Source of the DNA: Propionigenium maris DSM 9537
Lineage (GTDB): Bacteria > Fusobacteriota > Fusobacteriia > Fusobacteriales > Fusobacteriaceae
Direction: 5' to 3'
DNA: 64,000 nucleotides
Assembly: GCF_027925155.1 (NCBI RefSeq)
Contig: NZ_BSDY01000006.1
Coordinates: 62,001 to 126,000 of the forward strand
The notes under the pieces are model-generated. The model made no database searches. It was not told where the DNA came from and saw only the letters and a list, made by a program, of their open reading frames with translations. The position numbers and the translations under genes are program-made. Shown one piece after another: positions 50,677-61,391 of the stretch. Within the stretch, counting starts at the first letter, position 1, and every line of letters begins with the position of its first letter.

Positions 50677-51705
50677 ATGCAACATAGATTTTTTATGCCA
50701 CCAATGAGCCTAATGGGAGCCGGATGTTTAGATCAGGCAGGTAAAGAGATAAAGAAGATGAAGTTTAGAAAAGCGCTGATAGTAACTTGTAAGCCTATTA
50801 TAGAGAGCAAGCTGATAGGAGAGTTAACTTCAGTACTGGAAAGATATGAGATAGATTATGCTGTTTTTGACAAGGCTAAAGCGAAGCCGGATATGGAAAA
50901 TATTCATGACGGAATAGGGGTATACAATGAGAAGGGGTGTGATTTTATCATATCCTTTGGAGGAAACTCAACTAGAAACTGTGCCAAGGGGATATCTCTG
51001 AAGCTTGAGTGCAGCGAGGATGGAGTCTGTAGAAGTGAGGGGCAGATCCCTCTGGTTGCTGTAAATGTAACTTCATTTATGACTGGAGAGATGCCAATAT
51101 TCACCCAGAAGGTAAGGGATAAGGATGAGAAGGTTCTCATAGACAGAAGTACAACTCCTATTATCACTGTAACGGATTCCAATCTTCTCAAGGCTATGTC
51201 CAATAAGATAATGGGAGCTATAGGAGTAGATGCTCTGAGACATGCGGTGGAGGCTTATTCATCTGATGCAGCCACTCCGATAACCGATGCCTGTGCATTC
51301 CAGTCTATAAAGATTCTGGGGGAGAGTCTGGAGGAGATAATCAAGGGTGCAAAGAGTGATGCTATGCTTGAGCAGATAACCTACGCAAACTACCTTGCAG
51401 GGATCGCTTACAACAACACAATCCTGGGGCACATGTATGCTATGGATGAAAAGAATCACGAGGAGGAGTCGGATGACAACCTCAAAAAGGAGATCCCAAT
51501 AGGGGATCACCAGGGGTTCTCTCAGGAGAAGCTCTCCAAGAAGATGATGGAGATCGCCTTTGCAATGGGTCAGAATGTGAAGGAGATAGCTGAGGAAGAT
51601 GCTATGATCTATGTAATGAATGAGATTAAAAGGTTGTCGGATATGGTGGGAATTCCATCGGGTATGTGTAAGGATGAGAGGGTAATATTTGGAAATAAAA
51701 TATAA
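50677..51705 (+). CDS. Degenerate iron-containing alcohol dehydrogenase-like protein
   Basis: 342 aa, shorter than the usual 380-400 aa. The fold is recognisable (FIISFGGNS, AIGVDALRHAVEAYSSD, AGIAYNNTILG) and two metal ligands remain (D185, H189). The NAD motif GGGSxxDxAK is changed (N97, N101), TGSE reads TGEM, the third ligand position in the V-H-A-M motif is Tyr254 and the following histidines are lost. Likely not a normal dehydrogenase. Gagggg SD. A glyoxalase gene overlaps or follows directly. Confidence 0.8.
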   Translation: MQHRFFMPPMSLMGAGCLDQAGKEIKKMKFRKALIVTCKPIIESKLIGELTSVLERYEIDYAVFDKAKAKPDMENIHDGIGVYNEKGCDFIISFGGNSTRNCAKGISLKLECSEDGVCRSEGQIPLVAVNVTSFMTGEMPIFTQKVRDKDEKVLIDRSTTPIITVTDSNLLKAMSNKIMGAIGVDALRHAVEAYSSDAATPITDACAFQSIKILGESLEEIIKGAKSDAMLEQITYANYLAGIAYNNTILGHMYAMDEKNHEEESDDNLKKEIPIGDHQGFSQEKLSKKMMEIAFAMGQNVKEIAEEDAMIYVMNEIKRLSDMVGIPSGMCKDERVIFGNKI

Positions 51706-51721
51706 CTATCTAGGAGGAGAT

Positions 51722-52105
51722 ATGGAGTATAAGCTGGAGCATGCCTGTATAAGGGTTATGGATCTTGAAAAATCCATAAAGTTTTATACTGAGGTAGTGG
51801 GACTTGAGGAAGTGAGAAGGAAGGACTTTCCAGAGTGGAAGTTTACCCTTGTTTATCTAAGCGATGCAGAGAGAAATTTTGAGATTGAGCTGACGTATAA
51901 CTATGATCCAGAGAAGCCATATGAGCTAGGGAATGGATTTAGTCACTTTGCCCTTACAGTGGCAGACCTAGAGGGTTCCCACGCTTTCCACAGGGAGAGT
52001 GGATACCGGGTAACTGACCTCAAGGGGCTTCCAGGGGAAAAACCTATGTACTACTTTATTACCGATCCAGATGGTTATATGATAGAGATAATAAGAGGAA
52101 GATAA
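51722..52105 (+). CDS. Glyoxalase/VOC family protein (GloA-like)
   Basis: 127 aa. Two beta-alpha-beta-beta-beta modules with metal ligands H in EHACIRVMDLEKSIKFY, E in FEIELTYNY, H in GFSHFALTV and E in GYMIEII, the pattern of lactoylglutathione lyase. ATG 51722 follows aggagga; a longer frame from 51689 overlaps the previous gene. Real substrate may be another thiol adduct. Confidence 0.88.
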   Translation: MEYKLEHACIRVMDLEKSIKFYTEVVGLEEVRRKDFPEWKFTLVYLSDAERNFEIELTYNYDPEKPYELGNGFSHFALTVADLEGSHAFHRESGYRVTDLKGLPGEKPMYYFITDPDGYMIEIIRGR

Positions 52106-52109
52106 GTGA

Positions 52110-52136
52110 AAGCAGGCTTTATAGCCTGCTTTTTTA
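52110..52136 (+). terminator. Terminator after glyoxalase gene
   Basis: 8-bp perfect stem agcaggct/agcctgct, 4-base loop, T run. The following 52137-52391 has no gene that I can see. Confidence 0.92.
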
Positions 52137-52391
52137 CTTATTTTGGTGATGACAGATACCACTTCCTAATAAGGGTTCCCTAGAGAAAGGGTGTAAGGAG
52201 GGGGCTACTTAGACGATTTAGTTTAAAAGAAGAGAGGTACCTTGCCCTCTGATTTAATTTTGTATTACATTGTAAAAAATCAAGAGGGACATAAAAATTA
52301 GTGGGAAATATAGCAAAAAAATTATTCTTAAAAGTTCTATGAACCCTTGTATTTTAAGGGTTAAATTCCTTACTTCCCAGGTGGGGATCCA

Positions 52392-52420
52392 TTGAAAAAG
52401 GAAGCCTCCTATGATATAAT
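52392..52420 (+). promoter_or_regulatory. miaB promoter
   Basis: TTGAAA (52392-52397), 17 bases, TATAAT (52415-52420). Confidence 0.8.
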
Positions 52421-52466
52421 AAAAAATGCTAAAAAAATAATTGCAATGAGAATTTTAGGAGGATAG

Positions 52467-53786
52467 ATGAAGAAAAAGGCAACAATTATAACCTATGGTT
52501 GTGCAATGAATGTAAATGAAAGCGCTAAAATTAAAAATATACTTCAAAATATGGGATACGATATGACTGATGATCTAGCTGAATCGGATGCAGTATTTTT
52601 AAATACATGTACTGTAAGAGAGGGAGCAGCTACCCAGATATATGGAAAGCTGGGAGAGCTTAAGCCTATAAAGGAAAAGAGAGGAACTATAATAGGGGTA
52701 ACTGGATGTTTTGCTCAGGAGCAGGGAGAGGAACTTGCTAAGAAGTTTAAGCAGATCGATATCGTTATGGGAAATCAAAATATAGGAAAGATCCCTCAGG
52801 CTATGGAAAAGCTTGAAAGCGGAGACTTTAAGCACGTAGTATTTGTAGGGGATGAGGATGAGCTTCCTCCTAGAATAGATGCAGACTTCGACTCAAAGAA
52901 GACAGCTTCTATACCAATTACTTACGGATGCAATAACTTTTGTACCTACTGCATCGTCCCATATGTTAGGGGAAGAGAAAGATCTGTACCTATGAACCAG
53001 ATCTTAGATGAGGTAAAAAGATTTGTGGAGAAGGAATACAGAGAGGTTATACTTCTGGGACAGAATGTAAACTCCTATGGAAATGATTCAGAGGACAAGG
53101 AGATGAACTTTGCCAGACTTCTAGAGGAGATCTGTAAGATAGAGGGAGATTTCCTAGTAAGATTTATTTCTCCTCACCCAAGAGACTTTACAGATGATGT
53201 AATAGATGTGATAGCAGCAAATGAGAAGATTGCAAGATGTCTTCACCTTCCGCTACAATCGGGGTCATCGAGAGTATTAAAAGCCATGAACAGAGGATAT
53301 ACTAAGGAGGAGTACATAGCTCTTGCTGCAAAGATCAAGGAGAGAGTACCTGGAGCGGCCCTTACTGCAGATATAATTGTAGGATTCCCTGGAGAAACTG
53401 AGGAGGACTTCCTGGATACCCTGGATGTTGTAAGAACTTCAAAGTTTGATAATGCCTTTATGTTTATGTACTCTCCTAGAAAGGGAACTAAAGCAGCTAC
53501 AATGGACTGTCAGATAGACCAGGAGGTAAAGAAGGAGAGGTTACAGAGACTTATTGAGGTACAGAATGAGGCTTCCAAGGAGCTGAGTCTTGCCTTTGTT
53601 GGAAAAACAGAAAAGGTTTTTGTAGAGGGACCTAGTAAAAAGAATAAAGCGGTACTAAGTTCTAGAACGTCTACCAATAAGATAGTGTTATTTGAGGGGG
53701 AATCATCCCTTGAAGGTGAATTTGTGGAAGTTAAGATAACAGATGCAAAGACGTGGACGCTTTATGGAGAACTGGTAAAAAACTAA
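52467..53786 (+). CDS. miaB: tRNA methylthiotransferase MiaB
   Basis: Adds the 2-methylthio group to i6A37 of tRNA. N-terminal UPF0004 domain with Cys at YGCAMN, NTCTVRE and TGCFAQE (auxiliary cluster), radical SAM motif CNNFCTYC, and C-terminal TRAM domain. 439 aa. aggagg SD. Confidence 0.93.
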   Translation: MKKKATIITYGCAMNVNESAKIKNILQNMGYDMTDDLAESDAVFLNTCTVREGAATQIYGKLGELKPIKEKRGTIIGVTGCFAQEQGEELAKKFKQIDIVMGNQNIGKIPQAMEKLESGDFKHVVFVGDEDELPPRIDADFDSKKTASIPITYGCNNFCTYCIVPYVRGRERSVPMNQILDEVKRFVEKEYREVILLGQNVNSYGNDSEDKEMNFARLLEEICKIEGDFLVRFISPHPRDFTDDVIDVIAANEKIARCLHLPLQSGSSRVLKAMNRGYTKEEYIALAAKIKERVPGAALTADIIVGFPGETEEDFLDTLDVVRTSKFDNAFMFMYSPRKGTKAATMDCQIDQEVKKERLQRLIEVQNEASKELSLAFVGKTEKVFVEGPSKKNKAVLSSRTSTNKIVLFEGESSLEGEFVEVKITDAKTWTLYGELVKN

Positions 53787-53808
53787 GCTGAAATAAGGGG
53801 TGGAAGCT

Positions 53809-54795
53809 GTGCTAAATATCTTAATCTTTTTGATACTGGCTTTTATAATAATAGAGGCGGGAAAGAAACTAAGTATTTGTGGTGATAAACTTGGGGATAT
53901 AATGGGCCTTGAAAAGAGCTGGATAGGGGTAATCATGTTGGCCTCTATCACCTCTCTTCCTGAGCTCATTACAAGCACAGCTGCCACTATGATTGGCGAA
54001 CCGGAGATGGCTGTTTCCAATATCTTCGGAAGTAATCTCTTTAATGTATTTATTATTTTTATATTGGATATCTTCTTTATAAAAAATTCCTTTTCATCTT
54101 CTATAGGGCTGAAAAATTACCTCAGCTGCTTTTCCTCTATACTACTGACCTCAATATTTTTTCTAGGTTTTGTTTTTGGAGATATAAGTTTAGGTGGAAT
54201 CAGCCTCATATCCATAGGGATATTTTTACTCTACTTGGTGGTTATGAACCTTATATATAAGCTGGAGCATGGAAGGGTCTTTGTAGATCCCATTGAGGAG
54301 AATCCAGAGGACAGTATAGTTATGTCTCCTAGGGAGGCCAAGCTAGGTTTTGCCATGAGCGGACTTGTTGTAGTAGCGGTAGGTATAGCCCTATCCAATG
54401 TAGCAGACAGGATAGCAGAGACTCCCATTATGGGCATAAGCCTGGGAGAGAGTTTTGTAGGGGTAATACTTCTGGCTCTGGCTACATCTCTGCCTGAACT
54501 CACAGTTTCTATACAGGCTATAAAGATGAAGTCCTACAATATGGCAGCAGGGAATATACTGGGAAGTAATATATTTAATATTGCAATAATATTTGTAGTG
54601 GATCTCTGCTACAGAGAGGGAAGTTTATTTGATACACTTGGGGAGTTTCATTTAATATCAGCTATATCTTCAATCCTGATACTTCTAACCCTTATGATAG
54701 GGATGTTATTTAAGGATAAGAAAAGAAAGGTTGATTCGTGGATTATAGGTGGAATATATATAGCGGCGATGTATATTCTTTATATCAAAAGGTAG
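53809..54795 (+). CDS. Calcium/sodium antiporter (CaCA family)
   Basis: About 328 aa, ten membrane segments, two inverted halves each with the alpha-repeat: ASITSLPELITS near residue 45 and ALATSLPELTVS near residue 225, plus GSNLFN and GSNIFN. YrbG-like. GTG 53809 is preferred over 53800 because aagggg then has normal spacing. Confidence 0.9.
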   Translation: MLNILIFLILAFIIIEAGKKLSICGDKLGDIMGLEKSWIGVIMLASITSLPELITSTAATMIGEPEMAVSNIFGSNLFNVFIIFILDIFFIKNSFSSSIGLKNYLSCFSSILLTSIFFLGFVFGDISLGGISLISIGIFLLYLVVMNLIYKLEHGRVFVDPIEENPEDSIVMSPREAKLGFAMSGLVVVAVGIALSNVADRIAETPIMGISLGESFVGVILLALATSLPELTVSIQAIKMKSYNMAAGNILGSNIFNIAIIFVVDLCYREGSLFDTLGEFHLISAISSILILLTLMIGMLFKDKKRKVDSWIIGGIYIAAMYILYIKR

Positions 54796-54813
54796 AATAG
54801 GTGGTTCTTAAAA

Positions 54814-56058
54814 ATGGAAAGTTTAAATAATCTTTTACTAAAGGAGTTAAAGGAAATAGTAAAGGGAATAGGATTGGATATAGGAAGTAAGAGTAAGAAA
54901 AATGAGATAGTAGAAGCTATCCTAAGTCACTATGAGAGTGTAGAGGGACATACGATAGCCTGGGGAACTCTAGATGTGATGATGGATGGGTATGGATTTC
55001 TGAGAGATACCAGCGTAGAGAAGGATATATATGTATCGGCATCCCAGGTGAGAAGATTTAAACTGAGAAGTGGAGATATGGTACTTGGAGAAGTGAGAAC
55101 ACCTGTGGGGGATGAAAAAAACTATGCCCTTAGAAAGGTTCTTCTTATAAATGGAGGAGATATTGAGAAGGCAGAGGCAAGGATTCCATTTGATGAACTG
55201 GTACCTGCATACCCTACTGAGCACCTTAAACTTGAGACAGACAGAAAAAATCTTTCTGGAAGGATCATAGACCTTGTAGCTCCCATTGGAAAGGGACAGA
55301 GAGGTCTTATTGTGGCCCCTCCTAAGGCTGGTAAGACCATGCTTATCAGTAACTTAGCTAACTCAATTATTGAAAACAATAAGGATGTAGAGGTATGGAT
55401 ACTTCTCATCGATGAGAGACCTGAGGAAGTAACGGATATAAAGGAAACTGTAAAGGGTGCTGTGGTGTATTCATCTACCTTTGATGAGGATCCTAGAAAT
55501 CATATAAAGGTTACTGAGATGGTTCTTGAGAAGGCCAAGAGAAAGCTGGAGGACGGAAAGGATATAGTAATCCTTATGGATTCCCTTACAAGACTTGCCA
55601 GAGCCTATAACATTGTAATTCCGTCCAGCGGAAAGCTTATCTCAGGAGGTATAGACCCTACAGCTCTCTATTATCCTAAAAAGTTCTTTGGTTCAGCAAG
55701 GAATATCAGAGGTGGAGGAAGTCTTACTATAGTGGCTACAGCCCTTGTAGATACTGGAAGTAAGATGGATGATGTAATATATGAGGAGTTTAAGGGAACT
55801 GGAAATATGGATATTCATCTGGATAGAGGTCTTGCAGAACTGAGGATCTATCCAGCTATAGATATAAGAAGATCTGGTACCAGAAAGGAAGAGTTACTTC
55901 TGGATAAAAAGAAGTTAGGACTTGTATGGAATATAAGAAGGTATCTTTCAGAGTTTGATAAGGCAACAGCTTCTAAGAAGATAATAGACGCTATAAGATC
56001 AACTCCAACAAATGATGACTTGTTAAAGACATATGAGAAGGGAGTTGAGAGCAAGTGA
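54814..56058 (+). CDS. rho: Transcription termination factor Rho
   Basis: Hexameric RNA helicase ending transcription. N-terminal helical domain, RNA-binding CSD ([17 protein letters not shown]), Walker [11 protein letters not shown], Walker [16 protein letters not shown], and the secondary-site/R loops ([24 protein letters not shown]). 414 aa. The next gene begins within its stop. Confidence 0.96.
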   Translation: MESLNNLLLKELKEIVKGIGLDIGSKSKKNEIVEAILSHYESVEGHTIAWGTLDVMMDGYGFLRDTSVEKDIYVSASQVRRFKLRSGDMVLGEVRTPVGDEKNYALRKVLLINGGDIEKAEARIPFDELVPAYPTEHLKLETDRKNLSGRIIDLVAPIGKGQRGLIVAPPKAGKTMLISNLANSIIENNKDVEVWILLIDERPEEVTDIKETVKGAVVYSSTFDEDPRNHIKVTEMVLEKAKRKLEDGKDIVILMDSLTRLARAYNIVIPSSGKLISGGIDPTALYYPKKFFGSARNIRGGGSLTIVATALVDTGSKMDDVIYEEFKGTGNMDIHLDRGLAELRIYPAIDIRRSGTRKEELLLDKKKLGLVWNIRRYLSEFDKATASKKIIDAIRSTPTNDDLLKTYEKGVESK

Positions 56059-57020
56059 AGCAACAGGTAAGGTTAGTGATATTTATTGGAGTGTTGCTTC
56101 TTCTTGTAGGGCAGTGTTTCAGAGTTTTAAACAGAGAGATAACAGATGTGGATAAGTTTACCCGTTACTACGAGGCTACAGATGAGGAAAGTGGAGGCTT
56201 TGAGATCCTTTCCAGTAACTATATAACTGTGGAAAAAACTTATAAACTGAATAAAAGGTCCTCAATTACAGAGAGTAAGAGGGTGGACTATCAGATTCCT
56301 ACCTTTGAAATATATACGGTAAAGCCAGGAGATTCACTTTCTAGGATAGCATCTATACACAATCAAAACCTGGATGTATTGAAGGCTAACAACCCGCAAC
56401 TTGGAAGGGTGTTAAAGGTTGGGGACAAGATTCAGATTGCCACATCCAATGGTATATTTTATAAGGTCAGGTCTGGAGATTCTGTATTTAAGATAGCTCA
56501 GAGGTATGGTGTTAAGAGCGACGATATTATGAAGTATAATAAGCTCAGCAGCACCAATATCAGGGTTGGTCAGAAGCTTTACCTTCATAATCCCAGCCTC
56601 AAGAGTGTAGCTTCTACCAACAGAAGAAGCAGCGGTAGCTTCAGGATGCCAGTGGCATACAAAGGGGTAACAAGTCCCTTTGGAAGAAGAAGGCACCCTG
56701 TTTTAAAGAGATATATCTACCACAAGGGAGTGGACCTGAGAGCTCACTATACTCAGATGTATGCATCTAGAAGCGGAAGGGTAAGCTATGCTGGATGGAT
56801 GAGCGGATATGGAAAGCTTATTATAATAAAGCATGCAAGTGGGTATGAAACCAGGTATGCTCACCTTAACAATATCTATGTAAAGGTTGGACAGAGGGTA
56901 AACCAAGGAGACCTTATTGGGAAAACAGGTATGACTGGAAGGGTTACCGGACCTCACCTGCACTTTGAGATAAGAAAAAATAATAACCCACTAGATCCAA
57001 TGAAACACTTGGCTAAATAA
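56055..57020 (+). CDS. LysM-M23 peptidoglycan endopeptidase
   Basis: 321 aa. N-terminal membrane anchor, two LysM domains ([14 protein letters not shown]... and [14 protein letters not shown]...), then an M23 domain with zinc ligands in HKGVD and GPHLHFEI. Acts on peptidoglycan cross-links, or as an EnvC/NlpD-type activator; the catalytic motifs look intact. GTG start overlapping the rho stop (GTGA). Confidence 0.92.
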   Translation: MKQQVRLVIFIGVLLLLVGQCFRVLNREITDVDKFTRYYEATDEESGGFEILSSNYITVEKTYKLNKRSSITESKRVDYQIPTFEIYTVKPGDSLSRIASIHNQNLDVLKANNPQLGRVLKVGDKIQIATSNGIFYKVRSGDSVFKIAQRYGVKSDDIMKYNKLSSTNIRVGQKLYLHNPSLKSVASTNRRSSGSFRMPVAYKGVTSPFGRRRHPVLKRYIYHKGVDLRAHYTQMYASRSGRVSYAGWMSGYGKLIIIKHASGYETRYAHLNNIYVKVGQRVNQGDLIGKTGMTGRVTGPHLHFEIRKNNNPLDPMKHLAK

Positions 57021-57023
57021 GAG

Positions 57024-57053
57024 GTTCCCCTGCACTTGTGCAGGGGATTTTTT
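57024..57053 (+). terminator. Terminator of rho-peptidase unit
   Basis: 9-bp stem tcccctgca/tgcagggga, 4-base loop, T run. Confidence 0.92.
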
Positions 57054-57112
57054 AGAGTTAAACTAAGAGAAGTAGTTGGCTTAAATAATTATAGTTTATT
57101 GGAGTTGATAGT

Positions 57113-58270
57113 ATGAAGAAACGAGTGATTTTATCTGAGCTGGAAAGGCTTAACCACAAGGGGGTTATAGACGATGAAAGCCTGAGAAATATAAGGGAAT
57201 ACTATAAGTATGAGAGGGAAACCACCAAAAGTTTTTCAGCCTACCTCACTATAACGGGGCTTGTTATGGTTTCCTTTGGGGTGATACTTCTTTTTGCATA
57301 TAACTGGTGGCAGCTTACCCGGGAGGTAAAGACGGGACTCATACTATGGATCCTTGCTACATCTCAGATAGTTTTTGGAGTTTCCATATGGAAGAGGAAG
57401 GAATGGCTTACCGGGGCCGGGATCTTTAACTTTGCCATGAGTGGAGTATCGGTAGCTGCCATCTCTCAGATGTACAATATATCTGGAAGCGATACCTCCT
57501 ACTTTTTTATGTGGAGCTTACTGACTCTTCCTATAGTGTACCTCACAAGAAGCAACCTCATAGGTCTTCTGTATTCGGTAATAGTTTTTTCCTATCTGAG
57601 GAGTGAGGGAAGTATAGTTATCTACGCTCTTCTTCTAGGAGGGATGTTTTATATAAGGAAGGACGAGGGAAGGTATGGAAGCTTTACCAGAGCTCTCACT
57701 AAGATAGTTGCCTTGGGGGGACTGGTCTACTGGTATGAGGGCCTTGCTCTGGGAGGACGTTACTCCCTTATGTTTTACGGAGGGCTCATCACACTAACCT
57801 ATCTATGGCCTCTTGGGCTGAGGTGGATCTCTGAGATGGGAATACTGGTTATGATCTATATGCTGACTCATCGGGGAGGATACTATTCTGGAGCGGGAGT
57901 GGAGCTGGGGTCTAAGATGTTTCTTGGAGGAGTTGTTTATCTGAGTGCAGTGGCAAGTGTAGTTTATAAGAAGCAGTGGAAGAACCCATTAAACTACCAC
58001 CTTCTTCTGATACCAGTGACAACCTTCTTCTCCTTTGGCTATATCTTTTATAATATCTATGTCTTCTCTCTGGGACTCTTCTACGCCTTTGGAGGGATAA
58101 AGGTAAATGATGTGAAGTTATTTAATAAGGGGAGTATCCTTATGGCACTGATACTTCTTACAAGGTTCCTGGATAACAATATCTCCACCCTTATCAGAGG
58201 AGTAGTCTTTATAGTTGTGGGAATCTCACTTATTTTAGGAAATCTTTATCTATCCAGGAGGAAGTCATGA
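57113..58270 (+). CDS. DUF2157 integral membrane protein
   Basis: 385 aa. A cytosolic helical N-terminus (about 45 residues) precedes about ten membrane helices; FGVILLFAYNWWQLTREVKT is the DUF2157 signature. Function unknown. Overlaps the next gene by 4 bases; DUF2157 and GDYXXLXY proteins are regular partners. Confidence 0.85.
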   Translation: MKKRVILSELERLNHKGVIDDESLRNIREYYKYERETTKSFSAYLTITGLVMVSFGVILLFAYNWWQLTREVKTGLILWILATSQIVFGVSIWKRKEWLTGAGIFNFAMSGVSVAAISQMYNISGSDTSYFFMWSLLTLPIVYLTRSNLIGLLYSVIVFSYLRSEGSIVIYALLLGGMFYIRKDEGRYGSFTRALTKIVALGGLVYWYEGLALGGRYSLMFYGGLITLTYLWPLGLRWISEMGILVMIYMLTHRGGYYSGAGVELGSKMFLGGVVYLSAVASVVYKKQWKNPLNYHLLLIPVTTFFSFGYIFYNIYVFSLGLFYAFGGIKVNDVKLFNKGSILMALILLTRFLDNNISTLIRGVVFIVVGISLILGNLYLSRRKS

Positions 58271-58752
58271 AGAAGAAGATATTTATATTGATGGTAGTAA
58301 TGCAGCTGGGTATTTTTCTCGGGCTGGTCTTTGAAAAAAATACAGTACTGAAGAGGGGGAGGGAGTATACCTTTGATGTAGGCTACTACGACCCCTATGA
58401 TTTTATGAGGGGAAACTACCTTAGGCTGAGCCTCAATCAGAGAGAGATTCAGAGGAAGGGAGAGGAGGAGTACAGGGATGAAAGGGGGTACTTCACTTTA
58501 GAGGAGAAGGATGGCATAGCGGTTATTACCTCCTTTCAAAAGAGAAAACCCAAGAAGGGGGATTATCTAAGGGGAAGGATCAGCTATACCTATGAGGATA
58601 AGCACTATATAGACAATCCCTTTAAAAGGTATTATGTGGAGGAGAGCGTAGCTGCCCAAATGGAGGCAGAGCTGAGAAGGGCTGAGAAGGCACAGCTAAA
58701 GGTAAGGGTATATAAGGGTAAGTACGTGATAGATTCCATTGAAATCAAGTAA
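58267..58752 (+). CDS. GDYXXLXY-domain membrane-anchored protein
   Basis: 161 aa. N-terminal anchor, then the motif DPYDFMRGNYLRLSL, a variant of the name-giving G-D-Y-x2-L-x-Y, and a beta-rich extracytoplasmic region. Function unknown; forms a coupled pair with the DUF2157 gene (ATGA overlap). Confidence 0.85.
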   Translation: MKKKIFILMVVMQLGIFLGLVFEKNTVLKRGREYTFDVGYYDPYDFMRGNYLRLSLNQREIQRKGEEEYRDERGYFTLEEKDGIAVITSFQKRKPKKGDYLRGRISYTYEDKHYIDNPFKRYYVEESVAAQMEAELRRAEKAQLKVRVYKGKYVIDSIEIK

Positions 58753-58805
58753 AGAATTGGTGTATAATGGAGCCATTAACTAAAGAATAGAATGAGGTAG
58801 AAAAA

Positions 58806-59861
58806 ATGGGAATAGATACTAGAAGAGTAAGGGTAGGAAATATATCCATCGGAGGAAGCGACAGAGTTGTAATTCAGTCCATGACAAACACCAATACAGC
58901 TGATGTAGAGGCCACTGTAAAGCAGATAAAACAGCTGGAAGAGGTGGGGTGTGAGATGGTGAGAGTAACGGTAAATACACCTGAAGCAGCAGAAGCCATC
59001 GGTGAGATCAAGAGAAGAATAAATATACCCCTTGTGGCAGATATACACTTTGACTACAGACTTGCTCTGGCTGCCATAGAAAACGGGATAGATAAGCTGA
59101 GGATAAACCCCGGGAATATCGGAAGCGATGAGAGGGTAAGAGAGGTAGTGGAGAAAGCCAAGGAGAAGGGAGTACCTATAAGGATAGGGGTGAACTCGGG
59201 ATCCATTGAAAAGGGGATCCTGGAGAAGTATGGTAAACCCTGTGCTGAAGCTCTGGTGGAGAGTGCAATGTACCATATAGGACTCCTGGAGAAGTTTGGA
59301 TTTGAAGATATTATAGTATCCCTTAAGTCCAGCAATGTAAGGATGATGGTTAAAGCATACAGACAGATAAAGGAAAGGGTGGATTATCCCCTTCACCTGG
59401 GGGTAACTGAGGCGGGAACAGCCTTCCAGGGAACGGTAAAGTCCTCTATAGGAATAGGAAGTCTTCTACTGGATGATATTGGAGATACCATGAGGGTATC
59501 CCTTACTGAAGATCCCGTGGAGGAGATCGCGGTTGCCAAGGAGATCCTAAAGGTGCTGGGAATAATAGATGCAGGAGTAGAGATAATATCCTGTCCTACC
59601 TGCGGCCGTACAGAGATAGACCTAATAGGCCTTGCCAAGGATGTGGAAAACTACTTTAAGGGTATGGAGAAAAACGTAAAGATAGCTGTAATGGGTTGTG
59701 TGGTAAATGGACCAGGAGAAGCTAAGGAAGCAGACTATGGAGTTGCCGGCGGTAAGGGAGTTGGAGTACTCTTTAAGAAGGGGAAGATCGTAAAACAGGT
59801 AGATGAAGGGGAGATCCTTCAGGAGCTGAAGCAGATGATAGTGGAGGATATGGATGATTAA
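58806..59861 (+). CDS. ispG: 4-hydroxy-3-methylbut-2-enyl-diphosphate synthase
   Basis: [4Fe-4S] enzyme of the MEP isoprenoid pathway. N-terminal TIM barrel ([31 protein letters not shown]) and C-terminal cluster domain with CPTCGRTE and [15 protein letters not shown]. 351 aa. Overlaps the next lipoprotein gene by 8 bases. Confidence 0.96.
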   Translation: MGIDTRRVRVGNISIGGSDRVVIQSMTNTNTADVEATVKQIKQLEEVGCEMVRVTVNTPEAAEAIGEIKRRINIPLVADIHFDYRLALAAIENGIDKLRINPGNIGSDERVREVVEKAKEKGVPIRIGVNSGSIEKGILEKYGKPCAEALVESAMYHIGLLEKFGFEDIIVSLKSSNVRMMVKAYRQIKERVDYPLHLGVTEAGTAFQGTVKSSIGIGSLLLDDIGDTMRVSLTEDPVEEIAVAKEILKVLGIIDAGVEIISCPTCGRTEIDLIGLAKDVENYFKGMEKNVKIAVMGCVVNGPGEAKEADYGVAGGKGVGVLFKKGKIVKQVDEGEILQELKQMIVEDMDD

Positions 59862-60264
59862 AAGAATAATATTTATTACAGGAATATTATTTGCACTGCT
59901 GGGGTGCAGCGGGGCTGCTCCCAGGGAGGACAGCAGGATCTCCCGTGAATATGTAGAGGGTTACCACAGGGTAGTCTTCAATGCCCTTAAGGGAGTGAAT
60001 AACATAAGGCTAGAGGGAGTATCCATAGCCAGCGGGGAGGTCTACTATATCCAGAAGGGGCAGTATAACCTGACCTATGTATACCAGCCTACCTTCAGCT
60101 TTAAGATGGAGGCCAGCTACAAGAGGGAAGACAGAAACGGAGGAGACAGCGACACCACCTCTATGACAAGGGTCAGAGAGGTAGTGGAGATAGTTGAAGA
60201 CAGGGTTATAGAGATAGAGGGAAAAAGGGTAGAGATTGATATTAAGGGAGAGGCAGGTAGCTGA
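59854..60264 (+). CDS. Small lipoprotein of unknown function
   Basis: 136 aa. Lipobox A-L-L-G-C18; mature part predicted beta-rich, ending in an acidic [19 protein letters not shown]. Overlaps ispG and is followed after 2 bases by the DUF4139-like gene, so the two probably work together at the outer face. Family not recognised. Confidence 0.75.
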   Translation: MIKRIIFITGILFALLGCSGAAPREDSRISREYVEGYHRVVFNALKGVNNIRLEGVSIASGEVYYIQKGQYNLTYVYQPTFSFKMEASYKREDRNGGDSDTTSMTRVREVVEIVEDRVIEIEGKRVEIDIKGEAGS

Positions 60265-60266
60265 TT

Positions 60267-61391
60267 TTGAAAAAAATACTGTTATTTATGATATTGAGTA
60301 GTGTGAGCTTTGGAGTGAGCCTGGACTTTGGTGACGGCGGAAGCAGAAGGGTCCAGCTTTTAGATGGGGGAAGGGTAAGGATAAGTGAAAGCTTTAAGTG
60401 GGAAGACCCATCTAAAGAGGTAGTGTTAAAGGACTTTCCAGAGGATATTAGAAGGGAGTCCCTTGTAGTTGAAAATGAGGATATAGGGGATACTGTGTTC
60501 TCCATAAGACAGACGGACAAAAAGAGTATAGAGGAGCAATATAGGGGAAGAGAGGTAATCTATAACAATGAAAAATACACCCTTCTCTCCCTGAGTCCAC
60601 TGATCATTGAAAGAAGGAGGGATGGAAGGGTAGTTATAAATCCACCTTCTCAGATAGAGATGGAGCCTGTGGAGGAGAGTATCCAGAGGAACAGTGTCAG
60701 GATAATAGGGGAAAACCCCATGAAGGAGCTAGATCTCAGCTATGAGTATGAGAGTCTCAAGTGGCAGAAGATCCATAACCTAAACCTCGACAGAAGATTT
60801 TTAGAGGATATGGTTATATTTAAAAACAGCGGAGAAAGAAGCCTCAGGGACATGGAGCTGACCTATGGAAGGCAGGGAAGGTTTAATCTGAGTTTAGAGC
60901 CCCAGGTAGAGAAGAAGGTGGACCTGGCAAAGAAGGATATAGAGGTGGAGAAGTACTACTCCTACAGAAGCAGTGAGGGAGTAAATCACCCGGAGTTAAA
61001 CCTTAAGGTGACTGGTGCAAAGCTTCCAGAGGGAAGCAGCGTAAGGGTAATAGAGGATGGAAGATATATTGGAAGCATGGTGGCTAAGGAGAGCGATGAA
61101 TCCCTTGAGTTTGACGGAATAGTAGAAGAGAAAGTGGATATAAAGACCGACACCAAGGAGCTCAGGTTTGGAGAGAAACTGAGAAGAAGGAGTGTAGATA
61201 TATCCATAAAAAACTACAGAAGCGACACTGCCTTGGTAAGGGTTGTCTACGATGAACTTCCCAAGAGATGGTATGAGATGAAGAGTGATCTTCCCTATGA
61301 GATCACAAAGGAGGGAATAGTATTTAATATTCCCATTGGAGCCAACTCCAGAAAAAACTTAAAATTTTCATATATAATGGAGAAAATATAA
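60267..61391 (+). CDS. Secreted DUF4139-like protein
   Basis: 374 aa. Sec signal peptide (about 1-18). The N-terminal part resembles the conjugate-strand modules of DUF4139/mucoidy-inhibitor proteins (EVVLKDFPEDIRRESLVV; YRGREVIYNNEKYTLLSLSP) and the C-terminal part the DUF4139 beta sandwich (FKNSGERSLRDMELTYG; VRVVYDELPKRW). TTG start with aggcagg SD. Family call is moderate; function unknown. Confidence 0.7.
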   Translation: MKKILLFMILSSVSFGVSLDFGDGGSRRVQLLDGGRVRISESFKWEDPSKEVVLKDFPEDIRRESLVVENEDIGDTVFSIRQTDKKSIEEQYRGREVIYNNEKYTLLSLSPLIIERRRDGRVVINPPSQIEMEPVEESIQRNSVRIIGENPMKELDLSYEYESLKWQKIHNLNLDRRFLEDMVIFKNSGERSLRDMELTYGRQGRFNLSLEPQVEKKVDLAKKDIEVEKYYSYRSSEGVNHPELNLKVTGAKLPEGSSVRVIEDGRYIGSMVAKESDESLEFDGIVEEKVDIKTDTKELRFGEKLRRRSVDISIKNYRSDTALVRVVYDELPKRWYEMKSDLPYEITKEGIVFNIPIGANSRKNLKFSYIMEKI

